From positions 3,719-67,718 of the forward strand of contig CAKOUO010000008.1 of assembly GCA_934120645.1 (NCBI GenBank): 64,000 nt of DNA, in the 5' to 3' direction. Made by a program: the position numbers and the translations under genes. This document shows, one piece after another, positions 32,721 through 41,667 of this stretch. Below the pieces are notes generated by a model that worked only from the letters and a program-made list of their open reading frames with translations, did not search any database and had not been told where the DNA came from. Position 1 is the first letter of the stretch; the number at the start of each line of letters is the position of its first letter. The DNA comes from an uncultured Clostridia bacterium. GTDB lineage: Bacteria; Bacillota; Clostridia; TANB77; CAG-508.

Positions 32721-33065
32721 TTATAATGTTATTAATAATACTGTTTGTATTAAACATACAATTGTTGTAATTAATGCATATTTTTTTAATTTTTTATATC
32801 TTTGTTTTATGCGTTTATTTAATATATCCTTTTCTTCTTTATTTTCTATTTTTGATACATAATTATTTACTAACATTTCAGCTTCTTTTAAAATATAATC
32901 CTTATCTTTAGTATTTTTTTCTTTCTCTATTATATTTTTACTTTGATCAATTTTTTCTACTTTTCTTATTTTCTTACTTGCTTTTAATATTATAATTGCT
33001 TCATCAACTATATTTGATGGTAAATTTTTTAACACTACCATATTTTTTAAATTACTAGATTCCAT
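32721..33065 (-). CDS. Hypothetical protein with C-terminal membrane anchor
   Basis: A 114-residue protein of unknown family. It is highly charged and helical (KASKKIRKVEKIDQSKNI, KEAEMLVNNYVSKIENKEEKD) with one hydrophobic helix at residues 96-114, giving a tail-anchored layout with a cytoplasmic head. AGGAGGT precedes the ATG and a perfect terminator follows, so it is a real gene. It lies upstream of the spoIVFA-like gene on the same strand but separated by a terminator. Confidence 0.65.
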   Translation of the reverse strand: MESSNLKNMVVLKNLPSNIVDEAIIILKASKKIRKVEKIDQSKNIIEKEKNTKDKDYILKEAEMLVNNYVSKIENKEEKDILNKRIKQRYKKLKKYALITTIVCLIQTVLLITL

Positions 33066-33126
33066 TTGTACCTCCTACATTTATGTATTTATTATATTTT
33101 TTCCATATTTTTGTAGGTTATACAAA

Positions 33127-33163
33127 AAAGGCAAAGAAACCTTTAAAACATTTCTTTGTCTTT
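33127..33163 (-). terminator. Terminator of the TVP38/DedA-like gene
   Basis: AAAGACAAAGAAA and TTTCTTTGCCTTT on the minus strand, one mismatch, followed by TTTTG. The stem includes the last codons of the gene at 33143. Confidence 0.75.
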
Positions 33164-33877
33164 TATTGATTTTATAACATCTCCTGTTACTTTGTTTTTA
33201 TCAAATTTATTTACTATCCAAATTATAATAAATGTTATAATAAATGTTACCACATATGCCAATACACACGTTTCCCATTTTCCTTGTAATATATTATCTC
33301 CAGCAATTGTTGATGAAATTACTGATGGAAATCTTAGCAATGTTGCTATTGCTAAAAATCTTAATGGTTTCATTGGTAATAAACCTCCTAAATATACCAA
33401 TAAATCTTTTGGTGTTCCTGGTATTAAAAATAGAATTATCATTACCATTTCTATCTTTTTCTCGTCTTTAAATAATTTACTATTTTCAATTTTATCTACT
33501 TGTTCTTTTGATACAAATTGATATATGAATTTTTTTCCATATTTTTTTACAAGGAAATATATAATACTAGTAGTTATAAATATTGATGCCATTATAAATA
33601 TTGTGCCCCATATTGTTCCATAACATAATCCAGCTAATATTTCTATTGGTTCTCCTGGCAATATTGCCAAAAATATTTGTGCAACTTCTAATCCAAATAA
33701 CATAAAAAATCCGGATACTTTAGAATTATTTATTTTTTCTTTAAATGCCATTTGCCCCTCTGAAGTATTTAATTGTTTTAAAATTGGAAACAAATATGCT
33801 GTTGCTGCTACTATAATTGCTATTGTTATAATTAATATTATAAATTTAAATACTTTTGTTTTTTTACTTTTATTCAT
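33143..33877 (-). CDS. TVP38/TMEM64 (DedA-like) family membrane protein
   Basis: A 244-residue membrane protein with five to six helices. The family motifs are PGEPIEILAGLCYGTIWGT and, later, PGTPKDLLVYLGGLLPM followed by FLAIATLLRFPSV, typical of VTT-domain (SNARE-associated Golgi protein) proteins. Bacterial members are implicated in lipid or undecaprenyl phosphate flipping, though function varies. The second ATG (33877) is chosen because GGAG in the codons after the first ATG is the only ribosome site. A terminator follows. Monocistronic or with the upstream L,D-transpeptidase gene. Confidence 0.88.
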   Translation of the reverse strand: MNKSKKTKVFKFIILIITIAIIVAATAYLFPILKQLNTSEGQMAFKEKINNSKVSGFFMLFGLEVAQIFLAILPGEPIEILAGLCYGTIWGTIFIMASIFITTSIIYFLVKKYGKKFIYQFVSKEQVDKIENSKLFKDEKKIEMVMIILFLIPGTPKDLLVYLGGLLPMKPLRFLAIATLLRFPSVISSTIAGDNILQGKWETCVLAYVVTFIITFIIIWIVNKFDKNKVTGDVIKSIKDKEMF

Positions 33878-33923
33878 TTTCTTCTCCATTTTTTGGTATA
33901 TTATATCACAAATTTGTTTTATT

Positions 33924-34463
33924 TTAAACTATTTTTATTTTACATTCCGATTTTAAAAATTTTATTATTTGAATAATTGCTTCTTTTTTTATAGCAATAC
34001 ATCCCTGTGTGTAATTTTTATCTCCAATACAATGTAAAAAAATTGCACTTCCTTTTCCTTTCTTTCCTTCCTCATTATATTTTATTTCTATTACATATTG
34101 ATATTCTTTTTGATATTTTACTAAATGTTCTGCACTTTTCCAATCTTTTTCTACTTCCTTTATATCTACCATTTTATTGTAATATTTTGAATTACTATCA
34201 TCTACCCAATAATAACTTTCATCTATTTCTATATATTCTAAATTTGTTCCTGGATTTGGTTTTATTCCGAATATTATCCCTAAATCATATGTTCCTTTAG
34301 GTGTTTTTCCATCTCCTTCTTTTTTGTTCATTGTTGCTCCGTTTTTTCCAATTATAATTTCTGTTTTTAAAATTTCTTTGTATTTATTTGTTTGCTCATC
34401 TAATTCTCTTAAAATTAGTTTTTTATCTTTAGTATTTACAAATATTTGTTGTTTTTCATTCAT
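33924..34463 (-). CDS. L,D-transpeptidase (YkuD) family protein
   Basis: A 179-residue protein with the YkuD fold: GKNGATMNKKEGDGKTPKGT starts the domain and the catalytic segment is IFLHCIGDKNYTQGC, with H144 and nucleophile C155, and an extra Cys145 in place of the usual glycine. The typical R after GC(I/V) is Ala. There is no signal peptide or membrane anchor, unusual for an enzyme that crosslinks peptidoglycan outside the cell; a cytoplasmic peptidase-like or substitute role is possible. GGAGAG precedes the ATG. A terminator-like hairpin lies in its upstream region. Confidence 0.82.
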   Translation of the reverse strand: MNEKQQIFVNTKDKKLILRELDEQTNKYKEILKTEIIIGKNGATMNKKEGDGKTPKGTYDLGIIFGIKPNPGTNLEYIEIDESYYWVDDSNSKYYNKMVDIKEVEKDWKSAEHLVKYQKEYQYVIEIKYNEEGKKGKGSAIFLHCIGDKNYTQGCIAIKKEAIIQIIKFLKSECKIKIV

Positions 34464-34541
34464 TTTTACTCTCCATTCTCTTTATATTATTTATTACTTT
34501 TGATTTCTTTTAGAACTTTTATATTTACCAAATTAAAAAAT

Positions 34542-34566
34542 AGGAAACTCTGTAATAAGTTTCCCA
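34542..34566 (-). terminator. Hairpin with U-run in the leader of the L,D-transpeptidase gene
   Basis: GGAAACT and AGTTTCC pair across an eight-base loop on the minus strand, followed by TATTTTTT. It lies between the tRNA terminator and the transpeptidase start, so it may end a short leader RNA or attenuate the gene. Confidence 0.55.
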
Positions 34567-34665
34567 TCTAATGGCTTATGACATTCTTATTTGGTTTTAA
34601 CTAGTAAAATTTTACAAATGGCTTTACTATATTTTTTTATTTTTAGAATAACAGCAAATAAAAAT

Positions 34666-34697
34666 CGAGAAAGCATTGATATTTCAATATTTTCTCG
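34666..34697 (-). terminator. Terminator of the tRNA operon
   Basis: CGAGAAA and TTTCTCG with an inner ATTGA/TCAAT stem, followed on the minus strand by ATTTTTATTT, ten bases after the CCA end of tRNA-Cys. Confidence 0.85.
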
Positions 34698-34706
34698 GTT
34701 TATTTT

Positions 34707-34780
34707 TGGAGGCGCCTATCGGAGTCGGACCGATCATCAGAGTTTTGCAGACTCGTGCCTTACCGCTTGGCTAAGGCGCC
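34707..34780 (-). tRNA. tRNA-Cys (anticodon GCA)
   Basis: A 74-nt tRNA including the encoded CCA. The acceptor stem GGCGCCT / AGGCGCC is perfect, the D arm reads AGCCAAGCGGTAAGGC, the anticodon loop TGCAAAA shows GCA, and the T arm has GTCCGACTC. It follows tRNA-Gly by 12 bases in the same transcript. Confidence 0.95.
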
Positions 34781-34792
34781 ATTTTATATTTA

Positions 34793-34868
34793 TGGAGCGG
34801 GAAACGGGGCTCAAACCCGCGACCTCTGCCTTGGCAAGGCAGCGCTCTATCAACTGAGCTATTCCCGC
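34793..34868 (-). tRNA. tRNA-Gly (anticodon GCC)
   Basis: A 76-nt tRNA with encoded CCA. The acceptor stem GCGGGAA pairs with TTCCCGC, the D arm reads AGCTCAGTTGATAGAGC, the anticodon loop TTGCCAA shows GCC, and the T arm has GGTTTGAGCCC. Confidence 0.96.
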
Positions 34869-34904
34869 GTTTGCTTTATTAAATTATATTCAAAAGCAAT
34901 TAAT

Positions 34905-34933
34905 ATGATACCAAAAATCGTAATTATTGTCAA
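34905..34933 (-). promoter_or_regulatory. Promoter of the tRNA-Gly/tRNA-Cys operon
   Basis: TTGACA (34933-34928), 17 bases, TATCAT (34910-34905) on the minus strand, 36 bases before tRNA-Gly. Confidence 0.8.
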
Positions 34934-34957
34934 TAGTTTTTTCCTTTTTTAAGCAGT

Positions 34958-35002
34958 AAAAAACGAGGAATTAAAGGCTATGTCTAAAATTCCCCGTTTT
35001 TT
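34958..35002 (-). terminator. topA terminator
   Basis: AAAAAACGGGGAATT and AATTCCTCGTTTTTT on the minus strand, a 15-bp stem with one mismatch and a U-run, directly after the topA stop. Confidence 0.85.
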
Positions 35003-35003
35003 A

Positions 35004-37082
35004 TTATTTGTTTTTTGTTTTTTTAGTTGCTTTTTTTGTTGTCTTTTTGGTTGCCCTTTTTGTTGTTGTCTTTTTTATCTCTTCAGCTTCTTCTGGATTC
35101 CATTTTTCTCCTGGCTTTGGTTTATTCCAAGAAATATAATCACATGATTCTGGATTGTGTTCACAAATATAATAGTTTCTTCTTCTTTTTGTCTTTCTAA
35201 CCTGTACTACTCCTCCACATTTTGGACAAGGTACATCTATTGTTTCAATAATTGGTTTTGTGTTTTTACATTCTGGATATCCAGGACATGCTAAAAATTT
35301 ACCATATCTTCCATATTTATATACCATCATTCTACCGCATTTTTCACATGGTATGTCTGATACTTCATCAACTAATTCAACATGTTCTAATTCTTTTTCG
35401 ACTTTTTCTAATTCTTTTTCAAATGGTCCATAGAATTCTCTAATCATTTGTTTCCATTGTTCTTTTCCTTCTGCTATTTCATCGAATTCATTTTCTATTT
35501 TGGCTGTAAATTCTACATTTATAACATCTGAAAAGTTTTCTGTAAGCAATTTATTTACTATTCTTCCAAGTTCTGTTGGTGCTAATTGTCTTTGTATTTT
35601 TTCAACATATCTTCTTTCTATAATTGTTGTTATGATTGGTGAATATGTACTTGGTCTTCCTATTCCTTTTTCTTCTAGAGTTTTTACAAGGCTTGCTTCT
35701 GTGTATCTTGCAGGTGGCTCTGTAAAACTTTGTTTTGGATTTATTTTTAATAGTTTTACTTCTTGTTTTTCTTGTAATTCTGGTAATATTCCTTCTTCTT
35801 GTTCTTCTTTTTCATCTGTTCCTTCAACATATAATGTCATAAATCCTTTAAATTTTAAATTCTGTCCATTTGCTTTAAAGTCGTAATCATTTGCTTTTAT
35901 ATTTACTGACATTGTATCATAAATAGCTGGTTTCATTTGGCTTGCCATGAATCTATTATAAATTAATTTATATAATTTATATTGATCTTTTGTTAATTCG
36001 TCTTTTATTTTGTCTGGTTCAATATCTGAATATGTTGGTCTTATACCTTCATGAGCATCTTGAGCATCTTTACTTGTTTTATAATATCTATTTTCATAGT
36101 AGTTTTCTCCATATGTTGAAACAATGTGTTCTTTTGCAGCAGCTCTTGCTTCTTCTGATATTCTTGTTGAGTCTGTTCTCATATAAGTAATTAAACCAAT
36201 TGTTCCTTTTTCTGCTATTTTTACTCCTTCATATAGTCCTTGTGCTATTGACATTGTTTTCTTTAATGTAAATCCTAATTTTCTAGATGCCTCTTGTTGC
36301 ATTGTACTTGTTGTAAAAGGTGGTGCTGGATTTCTTTTTTTCTCACCTTTTTTTACTTCTGAAACAATATATTTAGCTTTTTCTATACTTTTTAATATTT
36401 CATTTACTTCTTTTTCTGAATGTATTTCTTGTTTCTTACCATCTTTACCATAGAATTTTGCTTCAAATTCTTTTTTTGATTTTTCATCTTTTAAATTTGC
36501 ATATATATTCCAATATTCTTCTGATATAAAGTTTTCTATTTCTTCTTCTCTATCAACTATTAGTTTAACTGCTACTGATTGTACTCTTCCTGCTGATAAT
36601 CCTCTTTTTACTTTTTTCCATAAAACTGGGCTTATTTTATACCCAACAATTCTATCTAATACTCTTCTTGCTTGTTGTGCATCTACTGTATTTATATCTA
36701 TATCTCTAGGCTCTTTTATTGCCTTTTGTACTGCTGTTTTTGTAATTTCATTAAATGTTACTCTTGTGATTTTATCTTTATCATTTTCTAATATTTTTGA
36801 TAAATGCCATGCTATTGCTTCTCCTTCACGGTCAGGGTCAGTTGCGAGATAAACTTTTTTTGCTTTTTTTGCATCTGCTTTTAAAGATTTTATTAAATCT
36901 CCTTTTCCTCTAATATTTATATATTCTGGCTCAAAATCATGTTCTATATCAACACCTAATTTAGATTTAGGTAAATCTCTTATATGTCCCATTGAAGCTA
37001 CAACTTTGGTGTTTCCTCCAAGAAATTTTTTTATTGTATTTGCCTTTGCAGGTGATTCTACTATTATTAATTTATCAGACAT
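35004..37082 (-). CDS. topA: TopA, DNA topoisomerase I
   Basis: A type IA topoisomerase of 692 residues that relaxes negative supercoils. The Toprim domain begins KLIIVESPAKANTIKKFLG with catalytic Glu9 and has DPDRE at 82-86; the active-site tyrosine is Y300 in GLITYMRTDSTRIS. Two C-terminal zinc-ribbon segments follow: CEKCGRMMVYKYGRYGKFLAC and CPKCGGVVQVRKTKRRRNYY with a last Cys in SCDYISW, then a Lys/Thr-rich tail rich in TKKATKK. Length is typical of clostridial TopA. AAGGAGG precedes the ATG. dprA, often upstream, is not present. Confidence 0.97.
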   Translation of the reverse strand: MSDKLIIVESPAKANTIKKFLGGNTKVVASMGHIRDLPKSKLGVDIEHDFEPEYINIRGKGDLIKSLKADAKKAKKVYLATDPDREGEAIAWHLSKILENDKDKITRVTFNEITKTAVQKAIKEPRDIDINTVDAQQARRVLDRIVGYKISPVLWKKVKRGLSAGRVQSVAVKLIVDREEEIENFISEEYWNIYANLKDEKSKKEFEAKFYGKDGKKQEIHSEKEVNEILKSIEKAKYIVSEVKKGEKKRNPAPPFTTSTMQQEASRKLGFTLKKTMSIAQGLYEGVKIAEKGTIGLITYMRTDSTRISEEARAAAKEHIVSTYGENYYENRYYKTSKDAQDAHEGIRPTYSDIEPDKIKDELTKDQYKLYKLIYNRFMASQMKPAIYDTMSVNIKANDYDFKANGQNLKFKGFMTLYVEGTDEKEEQEEGILPELQEKQEVKLLKINPKQSFTEPPARYTEASLVKTLEEKGIGRPSTYSPIITTIIERRYVEKIQRQLAPTELGRIVNKLLTENFSDVINVEFTAKIENEFDEIAEGKEQWKQMIREFYGPFEKELEKVEKELEHVELVDEVSDIPCEKCGRMMVYKYGRYGKFLACPGYPECKNTKPIIETIDVPCPKCGGVVQVRKTKRRRNYYICEHNPESCDYISWNKPKPGEKWNPEEAEEIKKTTTKRATKKTTKKATKKTKNK

Positions 37083-37116
37083 AAAGTCCTCCTTATTTTT
37101 TTATTTTACTTTAAGT

Positions 37117-37145
37117 ATTCTAGAACACTTTTTAATAAATTGCAA
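37117..37145 (-). promoter_or_regulatory. topA promoter
   Basis: TTGCAA (37145-37140), 17 bases, TAGAAT (37122-37117) on the minus strand. Core hexamers are identical to the PIN-gene promoter at 21224-21252. Confidence 0.68.
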
Positions 37146-37187
37146 GTTTTTTATATTATTTTAATTTTTTAATTAATCATAACAAAA

Positions 37188-37212
37188 AAACAGATCTTAA
37201 TTAAATCTGTTT
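37188..37212 (-). terminator. Terminator of the DUF6514-like gene
   Basis: AAACAGAT (minus 37212-37205) and ATCTGTTT (37195-37188) with further pairing in the loop, followed by TTTTG. It overlaps the end of the gene. Confidence 0.8.
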
Positions 37213-37517
37213 CTAAACAAATCTGAAATAACTTCTTCTGAATTTATGGGTGTTACTTGATGTTCTTTAAATATATTCAAAATCTTATTTTCTTCTAATT
37301 CATCATTTGTTAAATATTTTATTTCTTTTGTTTCTACTTTTAGTTCATTCTCTTTGTAATCAGTTTTTACAATTAAAATTCCAAATTTAGCGTTTCTTTT
37401 TAAACTTATATCATCTTCGTTTATTTGCTTATAATATTCTAATTTTATTGGATGAAATATTCCAGACTCCTCTAGCTTTTCTCTTTCTATGAAAGTTCCT
37501 CCAAAAAATGTTTTCAA
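37197..37517 (-). CDS. Small DUF6514-like protein
   Basis: A protein of about 106 residues. The pattern FGILIVKTDYKENELKVETK, a break, then LNIFKEHQVTPINSEEVISD fits the clostridial DUF6514 family as I remember it, with a short beta-rich body and a vTPxxxxdvi C-terminal helix; function is unknown. The frame starts with ATG at 37553 but nothing like a ribosome site precedes it, while AAAGGGGGA lies seven bases before a TTG at 37517, which I take as the start. No membrane segment or signal peptide. Confidence 0.55.
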   Translation of the reverse strand: MKTFFGGTFIEREKLEESGIFHPIKLEYYKQINEDDISLKRNAKFGILIVKTDYKENELKVETKEIKYLTNDELEENKILNIFKEHQVTPINSEEVISDLFRNRFN

Positions 37518-37649
37518 AAAATATCCCCCTTTTCTTTTGTAAATATACGCCATGTTTTGTATTTTACTACTAATTCAAAGGGGTTTCAAGCTTTTTTCGT
37601 CGCAATTTTTGACACATTTTTTTATGTTGTTTCATTTATTTTTTTGTTT

Positions 37650-38564
37650 TTATCTTTTTCGATTTTTATCGACTATTTGTTTTAAAAAATTTTTTATTTG
37701 TTCTGCTAATATTTCTTCTTTTTGAGTATAACTATGATCTGCACCTTCAATAAATCCTATGTCAAGATTTTCATTTTTAATTTTATCTTTTAGCATATTA
37801 CATAATTCATCTGCTTTTTGTAATATCATTTCTCTATTATTTCCCCATCTCATAAATAATGGAGTTTTTATATTATTTAATTCTTTGAAATTATATTCTT
37901 TATCCGAATATCTTGCAAAGTCTATGTCATTATTATTAATTGCATACCTTAAAAATGTTTTTACACTTATTGGGTGTATAAAACTTTCCTTTGGCATCAA
38001 CTCATTTTCCATATTTTCTTTTTTCATATTTTTAGCATATGTTACCATTACAGGAAAATCATCTTTTAAATAAAACCTTAAAGCTGTTGGAATATCAACT
38101 AATGATAATAATATAACACCTTTTATTTTATTTAAAATTTCATTTTCATTTTTTTCTATTAACTTATTATACGTATATATCACTTTAGTGCAACCTAAAC
38201 TATGGCCCATTATATAAATTTCTTCATATTCTTTTAATATTGTATAGTTAATTGCTCCTAGAATATCATTATAGCATTCTGAGATTTCTTCATAAGAAGT
38301 TCCTGATATTGTTTTTTGATTGTTTCCATCTATTTTTTTATTTATATAATTTACTAAATCATGTCCTCTATTATTAAAAACAAGCATATCTATATTCAAA
38401 TCTTTTAAGTCTTCTGCTATTTTTTCATCTCTTATTTTTATACAATTTGTTGCCATTCCATGAATAGAAATTAATATTTTCTTATTTTTTTCTCCGTTTT
38501 TATATAATATTCCTTCTAAATCTACTCCATCTGTTGCTTTAAAAAATATAGTATCTTTATACAT
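37650..38564 (-). CDS. Alpha/beta hydrolase
   Basis: A 304-residue cytosolic alpha/beta hydrolase. The oxyanion and strand motif is ILISIHGMATNC, the nucleophile elbow GHSLG follows EIYIMGHSLGCTKVIY, and the late catalytic His is in EGADHSYTQKEE. An Asp/Glu is expected in MRWGNNREMIL. The family is that of esterases or DUF1749-like proteins; substrate unknown. AAAAGGGGAAAATT precedes the ATG. The gene begins 14 bp after the flavoprotein gene, so the two are co-transcribed in the operon that also contains the GT-C-like and LbetaH genes. Confidence 0.82.
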   Translation of the reverse strand: MYKDTIFFKATDGVDLEGILYKNGEKNKKILISIHGMATNCIKIRDEKIAEDLKDLNIDMLVFNNRGHDLVNYINKKIDGNNQKTISGTSYEEISECYNDILGAINYTILKEYEEIYIMGHSLGCTKVIYTYNKLIEKNENEILNKIKGVILLSLVDIPTALRFYLKDDFPVMVTYAKNMKKENMENELMPKESFIHPISVKTFLRYAINNNDIDFARYSDKEYNFKELNNIKTPLFMRWGNNREMILQKADELCNMLKDKIKNENLDIGFIEGADHSYTQKEEILAEQIKNFLKQIVDKNRKR

Positions 38565-38578
38565 ATAATTTTCCCCTT

Positions 38579-39199
38579 TTATTTTATAAAATTTGTCTGT
38601 ATTATTTTTTCATTTTCTGGTTCTTTTATACCTAATTTTTTGCCTGCTTCTATACATTTTAGAATCCATGCCATATTGTTTGCTAATGTTCTCATTGTTT
38701 GCATTCCTTCTTCATCTTTTAAAACATCTTCTGGCTTACTTCCATGTACCATATTCCAATATTGTGATGTTACAATTGGCATATTATTCATTGCAAAATA
38801 TTTATTAATTTGGTCAAATGTTGATGTTGCTCCACCTCTTCTACAACTTACAACTGTAGCTGCAACTTTATTTTTAAATAAATTTCTTCTACCATAAAAT
38901 ATTCTGTCCATAAATGATGTAATCATTCCACTTCCAGATGCAAAGTGTACTGGAGTTCCAAATATAAATCCATCTGCTTCTGGAACTTTCTTTAAAAATT
39001 CATTTACTTTATCATCCATAAAGCATTCTCCATTTTTTAAGCAACTTCCACATCCTAAACATCCTGATATTGGTTTGTTTCCTACCCAGAATATTTCTGT
39101 TTCTATTTCTTTTTTTTCTAGTGTCTTTTGTATTTCTTGTAAGGCTGTATATGTGCAACCTTTTTCATGTGGGCTTCCATTTACTAAAATAACCTTCAT
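38579..39199 (-). CDS. NADPH-dependent FMN reductase / flavodoxin-fold protein
   Basis: A 206-residue protein with the flavodoxin fold of the FMN-reductase family: KVILVNGSPHEKGCTYTAL binds the FMN phosphate and TPVHFASGSGMITSFMDR contacts the isoalloxazine. A CLGCGSCLKNGECFMDD cluster resembles the iron-sulfur flavoprotein family (Isf), with four cysteines in the CxxCxxC region, so a 4Fe-4S cluster is possible. It probably reduces flavin or a small quinone. It lies 16 bp after the membrane GT-C-like gene and 14 bp before the hydrolase gene. Confidence 0.85.
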   Translation of the reverse strand: MKVILVNGSPHEKGCTYTALQEIQKTLEKKEIETEIFWVGNKPISGCLGCGSCLKNGECFMDDKVNEFLKKVPEADGFIFGTPVHFASGSGMITSFMDRIFYGRRNLFKNKVAATVVSCRRGGATSTFDQINKYFAMNNMPIVTSQYWNMVHGSKPEDVLKDEEGMQTMRTLANNMAWILKCIEAGKKLGIKEPENEKIIQTNFIK

Positions 39200-39215
39200 A
39201 ATTTACCTCTACTTT

Positions 39216-40958
39216 CTATTTATTTAACATTTCATTAGCATTTATATGAAATTGTTCTTTTTCACTATCAGTAAATTCTTTATTTTTCTTATAAAAATAT
39301 ACATCCATGTCATCAAGCTTCATTTTATTTATCATTTCAAAATTAGTAGCAATTTCTTCATTATTTATAAACATTTTATTTATATAATTTATCATTTTTT
39401 GGTCTTTTGCCTCTAGATGTATTTGGTCTGGATCTGTTACAATTACTATATCTGCATTTAAAATTTGTAATGGCACTCCATCTCTATTGTCTACTTCACT
39501 TATAGGTAATAAATAAGTTTTGTATGCATAATTTGTACTCATTGATCTTTCAAAATATGTTATAATTGAGCTATTTAAAGTTTCTGATGATGAATTCAAA
39601 TAAATTCTTTTTGTTGAATTTTCACTTAATTCTTCTATGTATTCATCTATTTTTTGTAATTCTTCTATATCTTTTCTTACTACTGGTTTAAAATCAAAGT
39701 CTATTAATAATCCGCAATTTTTTAATTTTGTAATTGGTTTGCAATTATTAAAACATGGAAATAGTAGTATTATATTTAGTATAAAAACTGTTATTAGTGT
39801 TTTTGCTATTTTTGATTTGTTTTCTAATAAATTTTTTATTCCTATTGTATTTATTATTGTAAAACTTGGTAAATATAATAATAAATGATGTAATTCATGA
39901 CTTTGTGCTTTTTCAAATAATATAAAACATATTAGCATTTGTATAAATAAAATATTAACTATTTTAACTTCTGTTCTATCTTTTTTCTTTTTATTATTCA
40001 AGCATATAACTGAAATTATTGCTATTATTATATTTATTAATCCTATATGATTTAAAAAGTTTAATAATTCATGTATAAAGCCTTTTTGATATGCTGAATA
40101 TGCATAAGAATAATCATAAAATAATAATTTATATAAATAAAAATCTTTTATACTACTACTTCTATATTTAAAGTAATACAATGCTATTGTAAGTACTACA
40201 ACACCTAACATAGATAATCCAATAATTAGATATTTTTTTATACATTCTATTATTTCTGACTTTACTTTGCCTTTTTCTGTTTTATATATTTTTATTATCC
40301 TTACAATATCATATAATACACATGATACTAGGAAAGATATTATCCAATATACATACCATCTTCTAAAGAAAAATGATGTCATTAATAAAATGCCTATTCC
40401 TATTAATCTAAAAACATATTTTTTTCCTTCCTTAGGATTTAATTTAAAGAAATATGTTCTTATTACCAAAAGTAATATTATCAATCCTCCTATGTCGACA
40501 TATCCATCAAAATTTAAATTTAATAACAATGGTGTTGCAGTTAGTACAGTCAATGCATTTAAAAATATTTTTAATTTTGTATTATTATTATCTTTTAATA
40601 ATTTACTTAGAATATCTAATAATAAATATATTACTGGTATTACATAAAATATAGTATTAGTTATTGTATATGACATTCTGCTTTTTGAAAATATAGTCAT
40701 ACATATTGTTGGAATAACTGATGGCAAATATGTGTAATCTAAAAATAATATACTTGATATAATATCTTTTATACATGCTTTTGGAGATGTTTTTAGTAAA
40801 TCTGCTAATCCCATTGCATTTCCCCAATAGCCAGCATTATCCCAAAAATAAATTGTTCTAGTTTTCTTCATATATATATATGTTATAAGTAATATTAATA
40901 TTGATGCTATTATAAATGTTATATTTTTTATATTTATTTGTTTATTTGTTTTTTTCAT
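39216..40958 (-). CDS. Polytopic membrane protein, GT-C-like glycosyltransferase
   Basis: A 580-residue protein with about eleven predicted helices. The first extracytoplasmic loop carries YFWDNAGYWGNAMG, an acidic pattern found at the active site of GT-C transferases such as ArnT/PMT/GT39; the C-terminal domain (DFDFKPVVRKDIEELQKI to the end) is soluble. Such proteins move sugars from polyprenyl-phosphate carriers onto surface acceptors. No closer family is recognised. AAGGAGA precedes the ATG and the gene begins 10 bp after the LbetaH gene, in a tight five-gene row. Acceptor unknown. Confidence 0.7.
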   Translation of the reverse strand: MKKTNKQINIKNITFIIASILILLITYIYMKKTRTIYFWDNAGYWGNAMGLADLLKTSPKACIKDIISSILFLDYTYLPSVIPTICMTIFSKSRMSYTITNTIFYVIPVIYLLLDILSKLLKDNNNTKLKIFLNALTVLTATPLLLNLNFDGYVDIGGLIILLLVIRTYFFKLNPKEGKKYVFRLIGIGILLMTSFFFRRWYVYWIISFLVSCVLYDIVRIIKIYKTEKGKVKSEIIECIKKYLIIGLSMLGVVVLTIALYYFKYRSSSIKDFYLYKLLFYDYSYAYSAYQKGFIHELLNFLNHIGLINIIIAIISVICLNNKKKKDRTEVKIVNILFIQMLICFILFEKAQSHELHHLLLYLPSFTIINTIGIKNLLENKSKIAKTLITVFILNIILLFPCFNNCKPITKLKNCGLLIDFDFKPVVRKDIEELQKIDEYIEELSENSTKRIYLNSSSETLNSSIITYFERSMSTNYAYKTYLLPISEVDNRDGVPLQILNADIVIVTDPDQIHLEAKDQKMINYINKMFINNEEIATNFEMINKMKLDDMDVYFYKKNKEFTDSEKEQFHINANEMLNK

Positions 40959-40968
40959 TTAAATCTCC

Positions 40969-41634
40969 TTATATTTTCTCAACTATTTCATTTTGATTTT
41001 TGTATATGCTATTTGCTGGAACTACTCTTCTTACAGATGATAGTGGATATATATTACTATGACTTCCTATTACTGTTCCTGGATTTAGAACTGAACCACA
41101 ACCTACTTCTACTTCGTCTCCAAGCATTGCTCCAAATTTTTTTAGTCCTGTTTCTATTTTTTCTGTTCCATTTTTTACAACTACTAATTTTTTATCTGAT
41201 TTTACATTTGATGTTATTGAACCAGCTCCCATATGTGATTTATATCCTAGTATTGAATCTCCTACATAGTTGTAATGTGGTACTTGTACTTTGTTAAATA
41301 ATATAACATTTTTTAATTCTGTTGAATTTCCTACTACTGCACCTTCTCCTACTATTGCTTTTCCTCTTATAAATGCACAGTGTCTTATTTCTGCATTTTT
41401 TCCTATTATTGCTGGACCATGTATGTATGCTGTTGGTGCTACTGTTGCTGATTTTGCAATCCACACATCTTCTCCTACTTTGTCATACTCTTCTGGATCT
41501 AATGTATTTCCTAATTCTATTATGAAATCATTTATCTTTGGTAATACTTCCCATGGATATATTACTCCATCAAATATTTTCTTTGCTATTGTTTGATCTA
41601 AATTATATAAATTTTTTATTTTACACTCTTCCAT
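40969..41634 (-). CDS. Left-handed beta-helix (hexapeptide) transferase-like protein
   Basis: A 221-residue protein made largely of hexapeptide repeats: VWIAKSATVAPTAYIHGPAI, IIGKNAEIRHCAFIRGKAIV, VVGNSTELKNVILF, then MGAGSITSNV and LNPGTVIGSHSNIYPLSSVR. This is the left-handed beta-helix of GlmU C-termini and related acyltransferases; the N-terminus lacks a nucleotidyltransferase domain. In clostridia such proteins are often annotated as UDP-N-acetylglucosamine pyrophosphorylase, which this truncated form cannot be. GGAGAAGAA precedes the ATG. It is between mgtA and the GT-C-like gene, consistent with sugar or envelope work. Confidence 0.78.
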   Translation of the reverse strand: MEECKIKNLYNLDQTIAKKIFDGVIYPWEVLPKINDFIIELGNTLDPEEYDKVGEDVWIAKSATVAPTAYIHGPAIIGKNAEIRHCAFIRGKAIVGEGAVVGNSTELKNVILFNKVQVPHYNYVGDSILGYKSHMGAGSITSNVKSDKKLVVVKNGTEKIETGLKKFGAMLGDEVEVGCGSVLNPGTVIGSHSNIYPLSSVRRVVPANSIYKNQNEIVEKI

Positions 41635-41667
41635 TTTTTCTTCTCCTTTTATTATTTTAAAATACTT

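Noticed and set aside
34591..34857. Plus-strand frame with GAYRSRTD
   Set aside because: It is the antisense of two tRNA genes; this peptide is a known artefact of tRNA regions.
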